A stretch of 64,000 nucleotides of DNA from Vreelandella sulfidaeris. Its GTDB lineage: Bacteria; Pseudomonadota; Gammaproteobacteria; Pseudomonadales; Halomonadaceae. A program made the translations under genes and the position numbers. Location: contig AP019514.1 in assembly GCA_007182875.1 (NCBI GenBank), positions 2,790,001 to 2,854,000 of the forward strand, written 5' to 3'. Below, one piece after another: positions 34,101 to 44,846 of this stretch. The stretch's first letter is position 1, and the number at the start of each line of letters is the position of its first letter. The notes below the pieces were generated by a model that worked only from the letters and a program-made list of their open reading frames with translations, ran no database searches and was not told the origin of the DNA.

Positions 34101-35153
34101 CTATTCGGCTGAGCGCCCGCCAAGCGCGTCCGAGAGGTCGGGGCCGGGATGCAGGCGGCCCGGCCAGCGCAACACCATGATCGCAAGAACATTGCGGTGT
34201 TCACCACCCGCCAGTCCCTTTTCCCCGTGGCCGAGGGATGATGCCGCTGGCCGGGTCCACCGCCGCCACCAGCGCCTCACGTACCCGGCCCACCAGTGGG
34301 TGGTCCTCGCGGCCAGCCAGCAGGAAGGCCAATGCCACCTCGGCTTTGGATGTCGGCCGTGGCCCGGGCCAGGATATCGGCCGTCTCCCGCTCCAGCGCT
34401 TCCAGCACCCAAGCGTGCACCTCCGGGTCCACCTTCCGCTGGTAGTAACGGCTGTCAGCGATGACGAAGTGGGTCAGACCATAGAGCCAGTTACGGTACT
34501 CGGCATCGTCGAGCCCGGCGACTCGATCAGGCGGGTAGTGGCGTCGGAAGGCTGCCTCCACCTCCCGGCGCAGGTCCATCACGCCAAGTTGGTGCAGGAA
34601 GTACGCCTGGTTGGCCACCTGGGCGGCATAGATCCCGATTACCGCCGGGTCGGTCAGGAAGGCCGCCCAATCGATCTTAGCCAGGTAGCCCAGCGCCCGC
34701 TCTTGGTCCTCAAGGGCCGGTAGCAAGCCGTGATACTCGGCCTGGACCAGTCGGAACAGCAGCCCGCGAGCGAAGGCGATCTCCCCACTCCCCCAGCATG
34801 GCGCGCCGGGCTCGCTGCTTGGTCGTGAGCTGCGAGTAGTCGGCAACAATAATCGCCCGGCTGCGGGCAGCCGTACCAGGCTCGGCCAGGCCGACGATGT
34901 CCTTCTCGAGTCGCGCCAATAGACGCTCGCTGTAAACATAATTGAGGGCCCGCCAGCGCTGCTCGCCCGTCAGGCGGTAGAGCCGCTGGGCAAAGTGACG
35001 CTGCTTGTTCTCGGACAGCGTCGGCAGAGCCCGCTCGTAGACCTCCTGGATGGCCAGACCGGCGTCGCGCTGGACGTCACGCTCCTCATACGGTTCCATG
35101 GCGGCGCAGCCGGTCAACGCCAGCACAATCATCAGTGAAAAGAGCTTTTTCAT
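34101..35153 (-). CDS. DUF3541-like lipoprotein
   Basis: About 350 residues. Signal peptide MKKLFSLMIVLALTGCAAME has a lipobox (LTGC), so the mature protein should be anchored by a lipidated Cys. An alpha-helical body follows: QRDAGLAIQEVYERALPTLS, RLYRLTGEQRWRALNYVYSE, then (frame change near 34780) IAFARGLLFRLVQAEYHGLL, WLYGLTHFVIADSRYYQRKV and EALERETADILARATADI. After another change near 34345 it reads LAFLLAGREDHPLVGRV-like sequence to HRNVLAIMVLRWPGRLHPGP. The H/Y-rich block and 'DI-A-EV-L-FLLAG' match DUF3541 as I recall it. Function unknown. Confidence 0.7.
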
Positions 35154-35289
35154 GCCGAACCCTTGGTGGTGTTCACTATCGATAGGCCATCATTGCACAG
35201 TCGATGAGCAATGATGTAAAAGCATCCGTGGCACTACCGGCATAAGCTAGGGCTGTGTTTCGAGGTGATGTGACTAATCAGGAGGGCGG

Positions 35290-35487
35290 CATGGGTAACG
35301 CTTGGCGATACTAGTGGAAGGTGCGCCCGGTAGTTACCTGATGATTGGCAGCTTAGTCGGCCAACGGATTAAGAACCCCATCATCGTTAAGCGCTTCAAT
35401 TGGCTGATGGCAGGGTTGCTGATTGCCGTGGCGTTATCGATTGGGGTTGAGCATGTTTGGTTACCGCTTACCTCTTTAGCTAATTAG
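35290..35487 (+). pseudogene. C-terminal remnant of a LysE/RhtB-type exporter
   Basis: Reads LAILVEGAPGSYLMIGSLVG, QRIKNPIIVKRFNWLMAGLL, IAVALSIGVEHVWLPL. This matches the last ~60 residues of LysE-family amino-acid exporters (two membrane helices). The N-terminal ~140 residues are absent: stops lie directly upstream and the preceding sequence does not encode membrane helices. A terminator follows. Confidence 0.65.
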
Positions 35488-35534
35488 CGTTGCCAGCCCT
35501 GCGCTACGTTTTTCAGTAGTGGCTGGTTGCTCAT

Positions 35535-35564
35535 AAAAAGCGCCCCGGAGGGCGCTTTTATTGC
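35535..35564. terminator. Bidirectional Rho-independent terminator
   Basis: AAAAAGCGCCC-CGGA-GGGCGCTTTTATT: A-run on one side and T-run on the other, so it can serve both the LysE remnant (plus) and the chemoreceptor gene (minus, stop at 35567). Confidence 0.85.
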
Positions 35565-35566
35565 TG

Positions 35567-37244
35567 CTAGCGTTTAAAAGAGGTCCACTGCTCGGCGTCT
35601 TTTGCCGCCAATGACATGGGTGGACGGACGTTGACTGACTTGTGGTCGAGTATCGTTACGTTTTACCGCCAAGGGAGTGCGCGCTGGTCGGTGCTACTAG
35701 GCGTGCCTTTGAAGAACGACACCTCTTTTAATAATGACGCTGCTTGGCCTTGCAGTGAACGGCCTGCCGCACTGGACTCTTCTACCAGACTGGCATTTTG
35801 CTGGGTGACGCTGTCCATCTGCGACACAGCCGTATTGACTTGCTCAATCCCTTGCGACTGCTCTCGGCTAGCGGTGGCGATCTCTCCCATGAGTACCGTC
35901 ACGCGCTGCACCCCGTGACGATATCCTCAAGTGATTTACCCGCTCGGTTAACCAGGCTCGAACCGTTGTCCACTTGATGAATACTTTCTTCAACAAGCTT
36001 TTGATGTCTTTGGCGGCATCGGCACTGCGCCCAGCCAGGTTGCGTACTTCATTGGCGACTACCGCAAACCCACGGCCTTGCTCACCCGCTCGAGCGGCCT
36101 CAACCGAGGCATTCAGCGCCAGCAAGTTTGTTTGGAAAGCGATCTCATCGATCAACCCGACGATACCGGCAATCTTGCGGCTTGAGGCATTGATACCCTC
36201 CATCGCTTCAATGGCTTGCCCGGCAATCTCTCCTCCGGCATTTGCCTGCTGGCTGACATCGTGTACGAGCTTGTCAGCTTCGGCGGCGTTGTCGGCGTTC
36301 TGACGCACGGTCGAGGTGATTTCATCCATCGATGCCGCTGTTTGTTCAATGTTTGCGGCCTGCTCCTGGGTACGGCGACTGAGATCATCCGTTCCCAAGA
36401 CAATTTCATCGGCGGCGACATTCACGGACTCAGCGTTATTGCGAACGGACATCACCACTTGAGAGAATTTGGCTTCCATCGCCTTCAACGCGCTTAGCAT
36501 GTCACCAAACTCATCCTTGGAGGTGATATCAATGTCGTTGTCTAGTCTGCCCTGGGCCATGGCATTGGCGAGTTCTTGCGCCTTGGCCAGTGGCGTCATG
36601 ATTCCTCGTATCAACCATATCGCGAGCAGGATGCCAAAGATGACGGCGATGGCCATCACGCTCATAATAAAGTTGCGTGTCCAGTAATAGTCGTTCAGGG
36701 AGTCTTGGTTAGCGTTGTCGGCTTGAACGCTATTACGGTCTATCAGTTCCTGCATCGCCGTTAGAACTTGGGGATATGCGGCACGAAGGGTGGTGGTGGC
36801 AATGACTCTTGCGGCATCAAAGTCGTTGTCGATCATTGCCGTGTTGATATCTTCAATGCCGGCACGCAAGCTAGCCAGCGACGAGATGAATCTCTCGGCG
36901 ATTGCGCGCTCTTCATTGCTGGACACACGATTAGGAAAATAATCCGCCCACGCAGCGTCGATAATAGCGTCGTTCTCAGCGACCTCTTGTTTTGTCGTCA
37001 GGGCAGATGCCGGATTACGATCACGCTGTTCAGCGGTTATCTTTACTCGGTTACTGAGCAACGCTTGGTTGATCTTACTCAGGTTTCCCAGTGTAAGCAC
37101 GTTCCCTTCATAGGTACTGTTGAGAGCATCGTTCGTTTTGCTGAGGCTATAAAGACCGATAGCACCAACAATGATTAACATTAAAATACATACACTTAAA
37201 CTCACTGCAAGCCGAAGTTTAACGCTTCGATTCATCAATAGCAT
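35567..37244 (-). CDS. Methyl-accepting chemotaxis protein
   Basis: Transmembrane chemoreceptor of about 558 residues. TM1 ([20 protein letters not shown]), a four-helix ligand domain, TM2 ([20 protein letters not shown]), a HAMP domain ([20 protein letters not shown]) and a signalling domain with the tip [20 protein letters not shown] followed by [16 protein letters not shown] frame change near 35955 joins [17 protein letters not shown] to [20 protein letters not shown]. Two more near 35590-35670 restore a C-terminus ending [10 protein letters not shown], where QWTSF resembles the CheR/CheB tether pentapeptide. Start at 37244 ([10 protein letters not shown]) is preferred for a weak GAG site; 37235 is possible. 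Confidence 0.92.
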
Positions 37245-37486
37245 GGAGGTTATCTCGTAGAAGCCCGCTGCTCTCAGCAACGAGTAGGCCAGAATGGAAT
37301 CATGCTGAGTATCAACATGAGCTCAATCAAGGCGCATTCTGTTACCAGTCGCGTTGGTATATCGGCTCATATAACGAAAAATTTAATGCTTAGTTCAAAA
37401 ATCAGCCAATGACTTACCTCTCAAAGAACCAATCTCTTTCGTGCGCAAACGCCAACTGGCGTACGTAATAGGGAGGCGCAATTCAA

Positions 37487-37523
37487 AACGAAACGGGGCC
37501 TGAACAAATGAATGTCAGACCCC
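37487..37523 (-). terminator. Probable terminator of the Tat-SDR gene
   Basis: Imperfect hairpin GGGGTCTGACA/TGTTCAGGCCCC with a 6-nt loop on the minus strand, followed by GTTTCGTTTTG. It lies 67 bp behind the gene. Confidence 0.55.
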
Positions 37524-37589
37524 GCGCGGCTATTTTAATAAATAGCTAGAACAGCTTAGAAAAATAACGAGAACAACGTTCAGGACAAC

Positions 37590-38680
37590 TTAGGGATCAC
37601 CAGCGCCACCGCCCGCGCCGTGTATATTGCCGGTGGTATAGCTTGATTCTGGCGACGCTAGCAGTACGTATGTACCGGCCAGCTCTACCGGCTGGCCTGG
37701 GCGGCTAAGCGGCGTGCTTTCGCCAAAGGTTTCCACTGCGTCTTGGGGCTGGCCACCGCTGGGCTGAAGCGGGGTCCAGAACGGCCCGGGCGCAACACCA
37801 TTGACCCGAATGCCTTGCTCGGCGACCTGCTTTGCCAACGCTTTGGTGAACGCGACGATCGCCGCTTTGGTCATTGAGTAATCGAGTAGGATTTTAGGCG
37901 GATCGTAGGCCACCACCGACGTGGTGTTAATAATCACAGACCCAGGCTCCATGTGCGGTATTGCCGCCTGAGTAATCCAATACATGGCATACAGATTGGT
38001 CTTCATCGTATCGTCGAAGTCTTCGTGACTAATCTCCATAATCGACGGTTTCCACTGCTGCCGAGCAGCGTTGTTGACCAAGATATCCAGACCACCTAAT
38101 TGCTGTACCGCCTGCTCTACCAGCTCACTGCAGAACGAGGCATCGCGAAGATCACCAGGGATAGCCACCGCGTTACGCCCTTCCGCTTCAATCAATTGAA
38201 TGACTTCTTGGGCGTCTGACTCTTCCGCTGGCAGATAATTAATGGCCACATCAGCGCCTTCGCGGGCATAGGCAATCGCCGCTGCACGGCCAATACCGGA
38301 GTCCCCACCGGTGATAAGCGCCTTTCTTCCCACTAACCGGCCACTGCCCCGATAACTTTCTTCGCCGTGGTCTGGGCGGGGCGTCATCTCACTGGCAAGC
38401 CCTGGCCACTCTAACGGCTGGCGAGGAAACGGTGGTTCAGGGTACTTGTCTCTGGGGTCCTGCATTTGCCAGATGGGGCCTCCTGCGTCATAGGTGTTTG
38501 AAGTATTACCAGCATTGCCAGACGGCGATGAAGATGAAGAAGATGATGACTGGGCAAACGCGGGGCGGCCATCGCAGCAGCCATACCGGTAGCAAGACCA
38601 CCCACTACTTGGCGGCGAGTAGGGTCAAAGTGTTGTCGGGCTTCATAGTAATCCCCAATAAGTAATCGTCGTGAATCCAT
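37590..38680 (-). CDS. Tat-exported SDR oxidoreductase (YghA-like)
   Basis: SDR of about 363 residues with an N-terminal export signal. MDSRRLLIGDYYEARQHFDP precedes the twin-arginine stretch TRRQVVGGLATGMAAAMAAP; a frame change near 38560 restores AFAQ, a serine-rich linker (seven or more Ser) and YDAGGPIWQMQDPRDKYPEP. The SDR core: RKALITGGDSGIGRAAAIAY, LDILVNNAARQQWKPSIMEI, INTTSVVAY, LLDYSMTKAAIVAFTKALAK (catalytic Tyr/Lys) and the end SPESSYTTGNIHGAGGGAGD. YghA homologues share the 'PKYPEPPFPRQPQ' leader segment. Periplasmic location is inferred from the Tat motif. Confidence 0.88.
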
Positions 38681-38882
38681 TCTTGGCACATGGCCTAAGA
38701 CGTGGGTGCTATCCCTGCTAAAGCATGCAATAGGGAAATGCATCAGCTCGAATAAAACTCTATTGACCCTAGTTGGAATAGCGGTGATTACCAAGCGGAG
38801 TACTGGCTGAAGCCAAAAATTAAAAAATGATAGTTAGAAATCCAAGCTACATTAAGCAGCTTTAAAAGTTATGCAGGGTGGA

Positions 38883-38914
38883 TAATAAAAGAGCAGGCGC
38901 GTTGGCCTGCTCTT
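38883..38914 (-). terminator. Rho-independent terminator of trpBA
   Basis: Perfect 10-bp stem AAGAGCAGGC/GCCTGCTCTT, 6-nt loop; on the minus strand it ends in TTTTATTATC. It lies 30 bp behind the trpA stop. Confidence 0.88.
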
Positions 38915-38943
38915 GTAACCTATCACTCTTTACTGTGCCTATA

Positions 38944-39779
38944 TCAACAGGCTTGCGGCTCACTCACTTCTCGACATGCCCTCACGCTTTCGGCCAGTTC
39001 GCTGACGAGAGTGTGTACTCGCTCAACGGCTTCGTCAGCGGTAACGGCATGTTCAATGCAGTCGACTAACGCGGAGCCCACTACCACCGCATCGCTGAAG
39101 CGGCCGATGGTCGCGGCCTGTTCGGCGGTGCGGATGCCAAAGCCGACAGCAATGGGGAGTTCGGTATGTTCACGCAGTTGGCCAACCGCGCCTTCCAGCC
39201 GCTCCGGCGTAGGTGCGCTGCCGCCAGTCACACCCGCCACCGAGACGTAGTAGATAAACCCGGAGGCGTTGGCCAGTACTTTCGGCAAACGCTTGGCATC
39301 GGTGGTTGGTGTGGCCAGGCGGATAAAATCGATGCCGTGCCGGGCCGCTGGCTGGCAGAGTTCTTCGTCGTGCTCGGGGAAGGTCAACCACTATCAGGCC
39401 ATCTACTCCGGCGCGGGCGGCATCTGTTAAAAGCGCTCGACGCCGTAGCAGAAAATGGGGTTGTAGTAGCCCATCAGCACAATCGGCGTGGTGCTGTTTT
39501 CTTCACGGAAGCGGCGCACCATTTCCAGCGTCTTGGCTTGGGTTTGGCCGTTTCCCAGCGCACGCAGGGCGGCTTTTGAATGGCGGGGCCATCGGCCATG
39601 GGGTCGCTAAACGGCATGCCGAGTTCGATGATGTCTACACCCGCAGCAGGCAGCCCGTGCAACAGGCGACGCGAGGTTTCGGCGTCCGGGTCGCCAGCCG
39701 TCAGGTAGCTGACCAGCGCCGGGCGATTTTGCTGCTTGAGCGCGGCAAAGCAGTATTCAAGACGAGAGGTGTTATTCAT
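38944..39779 (-). CDS. trpA: Tryptophan synthase alpha chain
   Basis: Cleaves indole-3-glycerol phosphate and passes indole to Trp[36 protein letters not shown] and [20 protein letters not shown] carry the catalytic Glu and Asp; [15 protein letters not shown] ([15 protein letters not shown]) and [14 protein letters not shown] form the phosphate site. Frame changes near 39575 and 39385-39430. Start at 39779 has AGGAGAC. About 278 residues. Lies 23 bp behind trpB. Confidence 0.96.
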
Positions 39780-39802
39780 GACAGTCTCCTGGATTGCGCT
39801 CA

Positions 39803-41024
<1,222 letters not shown>

Positions 41025-41155
41025 CACGACCTCTGAATGCGATTGAGCTGGGCAATTTAAGATTGTGATGAAGGTAGCGCAGGCAGGCGGTGATAAAAAT
41101 CGATAAGATGTCAGAAACACGTGAGTTTTAGTCAACTGTCGGACGGGATATACCC

Positions 41156-42047
41156 ATGCAACACAGCATGCCACCGCTTAGCGCCTTGCGCGCCTTTGAA
41201 GCCACCGCTCGCTTGGGCAGTGTGACCGCCGCTGCCGATGAGCTAAACGTTACTCATGGCGCGGTTAGCCGCCAGTTAAAGAGTTTGGATGAGTATTTTA
41301 ACGTTCCGCTCTTTACCAAAATGGGCCGCGGCATTGCGCTTACGCCACATGGGGAAAAGCTACAAAGCGGCGTAGGTGAAGCGTTCACCAGCCTCAAGAA
41401 TAGTTGCGCAGCACTCAAACGAGATGTAGAAGAGGCGCCCTTTACCCTTGCCTGCCCCGGCAGCCTGCTGGCGCGCTGGCTGATTCCTCGCCTGGACCGC
41501 CTGCACCATGAGCTGCCAGAACTAAAACTAAAAGTCGTGGTGAGTGAAAGCGAGCAGCCGGGCGCGCAAACGGATGCCAGCGCCACCTTGGCGTTTTCCG
41601 AGCCGCCCTGGCCCATAGGGGTGGAAGTATTCGAGCTGATGGTGGAGCAGATATGCGCGGTGGCAAGCCCGCAGTTGGCGGCACACATTGACCCCGCCGA
41701 ACCGGCAACGCTATTGGCGAACAAACTCTTATACACTGCCTCGCGCCCTCAGGCATGGCCGCAATGGGCCAGTGCCAAGGGGCTTGAGCTGACTCAACTT
41801 GAAGGGGCGCTAAGCAAGAGCCAAGGGTTCGATCACCTTTACTATTTGATGGAAGCGGCCGTGGCGGGTCTGGGTATCGCTATTGCGCCGCGGTTATTAG
41901 TAGAAGACGACCTGAAGAGCGGCAGGCTCATCGCACCCTGGGGAGTATCGAAACCCCGCCCGGCTCTGTCTGTGGCTGCCTAGCCAGGCCAACAGCCGAC
42001 GCAGCGAGCCACTGGCGGAGTGGCTCAAGCGGGAGTTGGGGTATTGA
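41156..42047 (+). CDS. trpI: LysR-type regulator, TrpI-like
   Basis: About 297 residues. [23 protein letters not shown] and [20 protein letters not shown]; effector domain: [40 protein letters not shown]. One frame change near 41948 leads to [20 protein letters not shown] and a TGA at 42045-42047. It is divergent from trpBA, the arrangement of Pseudomonas TrpI, which activates trpBA with indole-glycerol phosphate. The symbol is given on context plus family resemblance; other GcvA-like regulators share the fold. Confidence 0.85.
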
Positions 42048-42172
42048 GCACAATAAATGAAACAGAAACGCTGCAAGTATTGCGCAACCATGATCTAGTG
42101 CAACAAATCGAGGCTTCCTCAGATACCCACAATCGGAGCTAAGGCTGCCAATCTTTTACTCATAAGACCAAT

Positions 42173-42797
42173 TTAACCAATAAGCTCTTCAATCGAGCGT
42201 TTACCATCCAGCAGTAGGTATTCCTGATTAACCACATCGGGCTTTGCACTACGTGTAATAGCGCATGAGCGACATTAGCACGAGAAATTTGGTTATCGCC
42301 CGCCTCGTCAATAGAACTAGCAAACTGCTGAGAGGCGGCTTCATCGGTCAGTCGGCCGGGCTTGAGAATGACATAGGGAACACCACTGTTGCGCAAGTGG
42401 GCATCTGCGGCAAATTTCGCGGCCATGTAAGGGCGCATTTTCTCGGCGCTTCCAGCGGCTGTTCCGCGCGCATGGCGCTGATCATAATGTAACGAGAGAG
42501 ACCTTTTGCTTGGCGATATCGGCGGTACGAATAGCACCAAAAGGTCAACCATTAGGGTTTTGTCCGGTCCGGTGTGGGGCCTGAGCCCGCCGTGAAAACC
42601 ACTTGATCGCACCCTTCAAAGGCGTGTTCAAACTCACCTTCTAAGTCAGCCACTACAGTATCGATGCCGTGATCATTAAACCATAATGCTTGCTCTTCAC
42701 TGCGAACCATCGCCTTGATAGACGTGCCCGCCTGCTGCGCTAGCTCGCAAAATTGCTTGCCAATCTGTCCGTTCGCACCAATCACTAACGTTGTCAT
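42173..42797 (-). CDS. NAD(P)-binding oxidoreductase (atypical SDR, YhfK-like)
   Basis: About 208 residues: MTTLVIGANGQIGKQFCELA has the TGATG-like dinucleotide motif, then VVADLEGEFEHAFEGCDQVV and FTAGSG (frame change near 42570), GLSRYIMISAMRAEQPLEAP (changes near 42450 and 42510), PYMAAKFAADAHLRNSGVPY (catalytic-like Tyr-x3-Lys), VILKPGRLTDE and a C-terminus ending GKRSIEELIG. The family includes NmrA/YhfK-type proteins; substrate unknown. Monocistronic as far as can be seen. Confidence 0.87.
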
Positions 42798-42891
42798 AAC
42801 GCCTCCTTGTGAGTTGCATTCTCTCTATGAATGCAGGCGCCTGAGCGTAATTCAACCCATTGCTGTCCCTTCACTTCACTTAGCTCCCGCC

Positions 42892-43923
42892 TTATTCCCC
42901 CACATTAAGGCTCTCCCACCCATGTTTCTCTACCAGTGCTTTCAATGCGGGTGGACGATAGCTGACGTCGCGCTCATAGCGGGCTTTGACACTGGGATGA
43001 ATAAGCATGGATTGGTCTTTGGGCTTTAATTCTCTATCTAACGGTTTCTTAAAACGATAAACATGCTTGCGTGAGTTGTGAATGTGCCCTTTCACCCCAT
43101 CGGTTAGGTGATCGCGAATATGCGGCTCGGTGATTAACCCTGCGGCGTTGGCTTCATCCAGCATCCACGCAAGCGGGGTGTCGGCAGCTTGGATGCCGTT
43201 CTTGTCTGGCTTATAGGAGCCGCCAACATCCGCATGCACGCCTGCAAACCACACCTGCTTGAGGTCTACGCCGGGCCGAGGTGTCCAGATAGTGGGCAAA
43301 AGTCTTCACGTTTTTCATCAATAGCGAGCGCGTGGCGTGCAATGGCTACATTGGCCCCCATTTTGGTGTCGTAGAACTCATCGTGGCTGTCAAACAGGCC
43401 CATGATGCTATAAGGAATGCCTAGTGCGCCAACGGTGTCCCATACGCCAATGAAATGTATATCGCGGGAAGCGTGGCTGTAATCGGCGCGAAACTTACAA
43501 GCTGCCTTGCCAGCCGGGTGATTGGTTTTGGTTGGGCTTTTGTATATTTTCCAGGCTTGGGAGATTAGCCGGGCATCTTCGCGCTTTAAGATGCCGCAGT
43601 TGTTAATCAAACCGCTGAGCGCCCGCACGGTGTAAGCACCCCGGCTAAAGCCGAACAGGTAAATAATGTCGCCAGGGGCATAGTTCTGAATGATATAGCG
43701 GTAACCATCAAGGATGTTTTATGAATTCCAACGCCGGTGGCCCCTGCGCTAAGGCTGGTGTGATAAGAGCCTAGCCCCAATCGTAAAACACATGCTGCCT
43801 TACCTCACCCGCGTCAGGCTTAACCGCTCGGGCAAGCTGCAGCACATTCGTAGGAAAATCGTTTTCCAGATCTTCTTCTGGACGGTTCCAGGTGCCGTCT
43901 GCACATACCACGATATGGGCCAT
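42892..43923 (-). CDS. DUF2235 alpha/beta-hydrolase (Tle1-like phospholipase family)
   Basis: About 344 residues. MAHIVVCADGTWNRPEEDLE is the diagnostic start; after a frame change near 43720 LDGYRYIIQNYAPGDIIYLF leads to the nucleophile elbow GFSRGAYTVRALSGLINNCG, then FIGVWDTVGALGIPYS with the acid residue and VWFAGVHADVGGSY with the catalytic His. A second change lies near 43285. The family contains type VI secretion phospholipase effectors, but there is no immunity or vgrG gene beside it, so an effector role is not supported here. Confidence 0.87.
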
Positions 43924-44283
43924 GGATACCTCGTTTTATCCTTCACGTTAAACATTCGTTTTATGTGCTGTTATCAGCATTGATCGACGCGGTGAGAACG
44001 GTGAAGCTTTATATGTCACAAAAATTGATTAACACCGTTTTTGTTGTTTCTGCGCTATTTTTGAATTTACTTGGCTTCTCTTCAAAGAAAGTGATACCCG
44101 ATCATTTTTTGTAAGCAATATCTTACAAATACGTAAGACATTGCTTACAAAAAGCATGGGAATCCTGATAAACTTAAGAAGGCTTTGTACGCAGTTAGCC
44201 TCTCGTGTGTGTAAATCTTGAGGCTTGTCGGTACCTCCAGATAAAAAAATCCAAACCGACAAAATAAATCATTAAGGGATCTC
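43924..44283. other. Intergenic control region before the DUF3015 gene
   Basis: 360 bp with no credible gene. AT-rich; contains the phased GTAAG/CTTAC array (44106-44153) and, further downstream, the leader of the DUF3015 gene. Short frames on the minus strand here lack ribosome sites. Confidence 0.6.
44106..44153. promoter_or_regulatory. Phased GTAAG/CTTAC operator-like array
   Basis: Four half-sites, GTAAG-N6-CTTAC-N6-GTAAG-N6-CTTAC, at exact 11-bp steps (44111, 44122, 44133, 44144). They form two 16-bp palindromes whose centres are 22 bp apart, nested in a larger 21-bp inverted repeat with a 6-bp spacer and one mismatch, bounded by T-run and A-run. The outer repeat could also form a hairpin. 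About 130 bp before the DUF3015 start. Confidence 0.6.
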
Positions 44284-44786
44284 ATGTTGAAACGTTCTAT
44301 TACCGCTACTATTGCACTATTGGGTGCTACAACAGCACTTACTTTGAGCGCCACCACCTTCGCCAGCGACCGCCAGGGTGACATTAATCCATGGCAACAC
44401 TGCGGTATTGGTGCCGCAATTTTGATGACAACACTACCGCTGCTGCGATCTCAAATGTGATTTGGGACTCGGGCACCACAGCCGTGACCTCAGCCACTAT
44501 TTCCCCTGAAACTTGTGAAAGCGCAGAAGTTAAAGTAGCTCAATTTATTGACGAAACCTACGATCAGTTGGCCATGGAAGCCGCTATGGGTGAAGGTCAG
44601 CACTTGAATGCTGCCCTCGGACTTGTTGGCTGTGACGCAAGCAATGCAGCGAGCATTGCTCAGCTGCGTAACGACCTGAGCACCGTCAGCGCTGATGCCA
44701 GCTACTCCTCTATGAGCCATGACGATAAAGCTTACCGCTTCTACAATAGCTTAAATCAAGCTGCTACGAACTGTTCAGCTAGCTAA
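44284..44786 (+). CDS. DUF3015-family exported protein
   Basis: About 167 residues. Signal peptide MLKRSITATIALLGATTALT followed by LSATTFAS; mature part GDINPWQHCGIGAAI, then after a frame change near 44422 FDDNTTAAAISNVIWDSGTT, AVTSATISPETCESAEVKVA, and AQLRNDLSTVSADASYSSMS, ending with a final Cys. The 'NPW--CGIGA-IF-----AA-SN-IWD-GTTA-TSA-----C' block is the DUF3015 signature. AAGGGA lies before the ATG. In many genomes DUF3015 and DUF4105 genes sit together, as here; function unknown, periplasmic. Confidence 0.9.
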
Positions 44787-44846
44787 TGCCTTATGTGGGC
44801 TAGCCAAGCTAGCCCACTTTGCTTCCCTCTATAGGATATATTTCGC

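Noticed and set aside
34177..34723. Plus-strand proline-rich frames at 34.2-34.7 kb
   Set aside because: Antisense shadows of the GC-rich lipoprotein gene; the minus strand has signal peptide, lipobox and consistent helices.
42892..43923. DUF2235 gene as a type VI secretion effector
   Set aside because: No vgrG, PAAR, immunity gene or secretion genes nearby; family membership alone does not support it.
44029..44262. Minus-strand frame of 77 codons before the DUF3015 gene
   Set aside because: Lies over the phased repeat array and promoter region, lacks a ribosome site and has no family-like composition.
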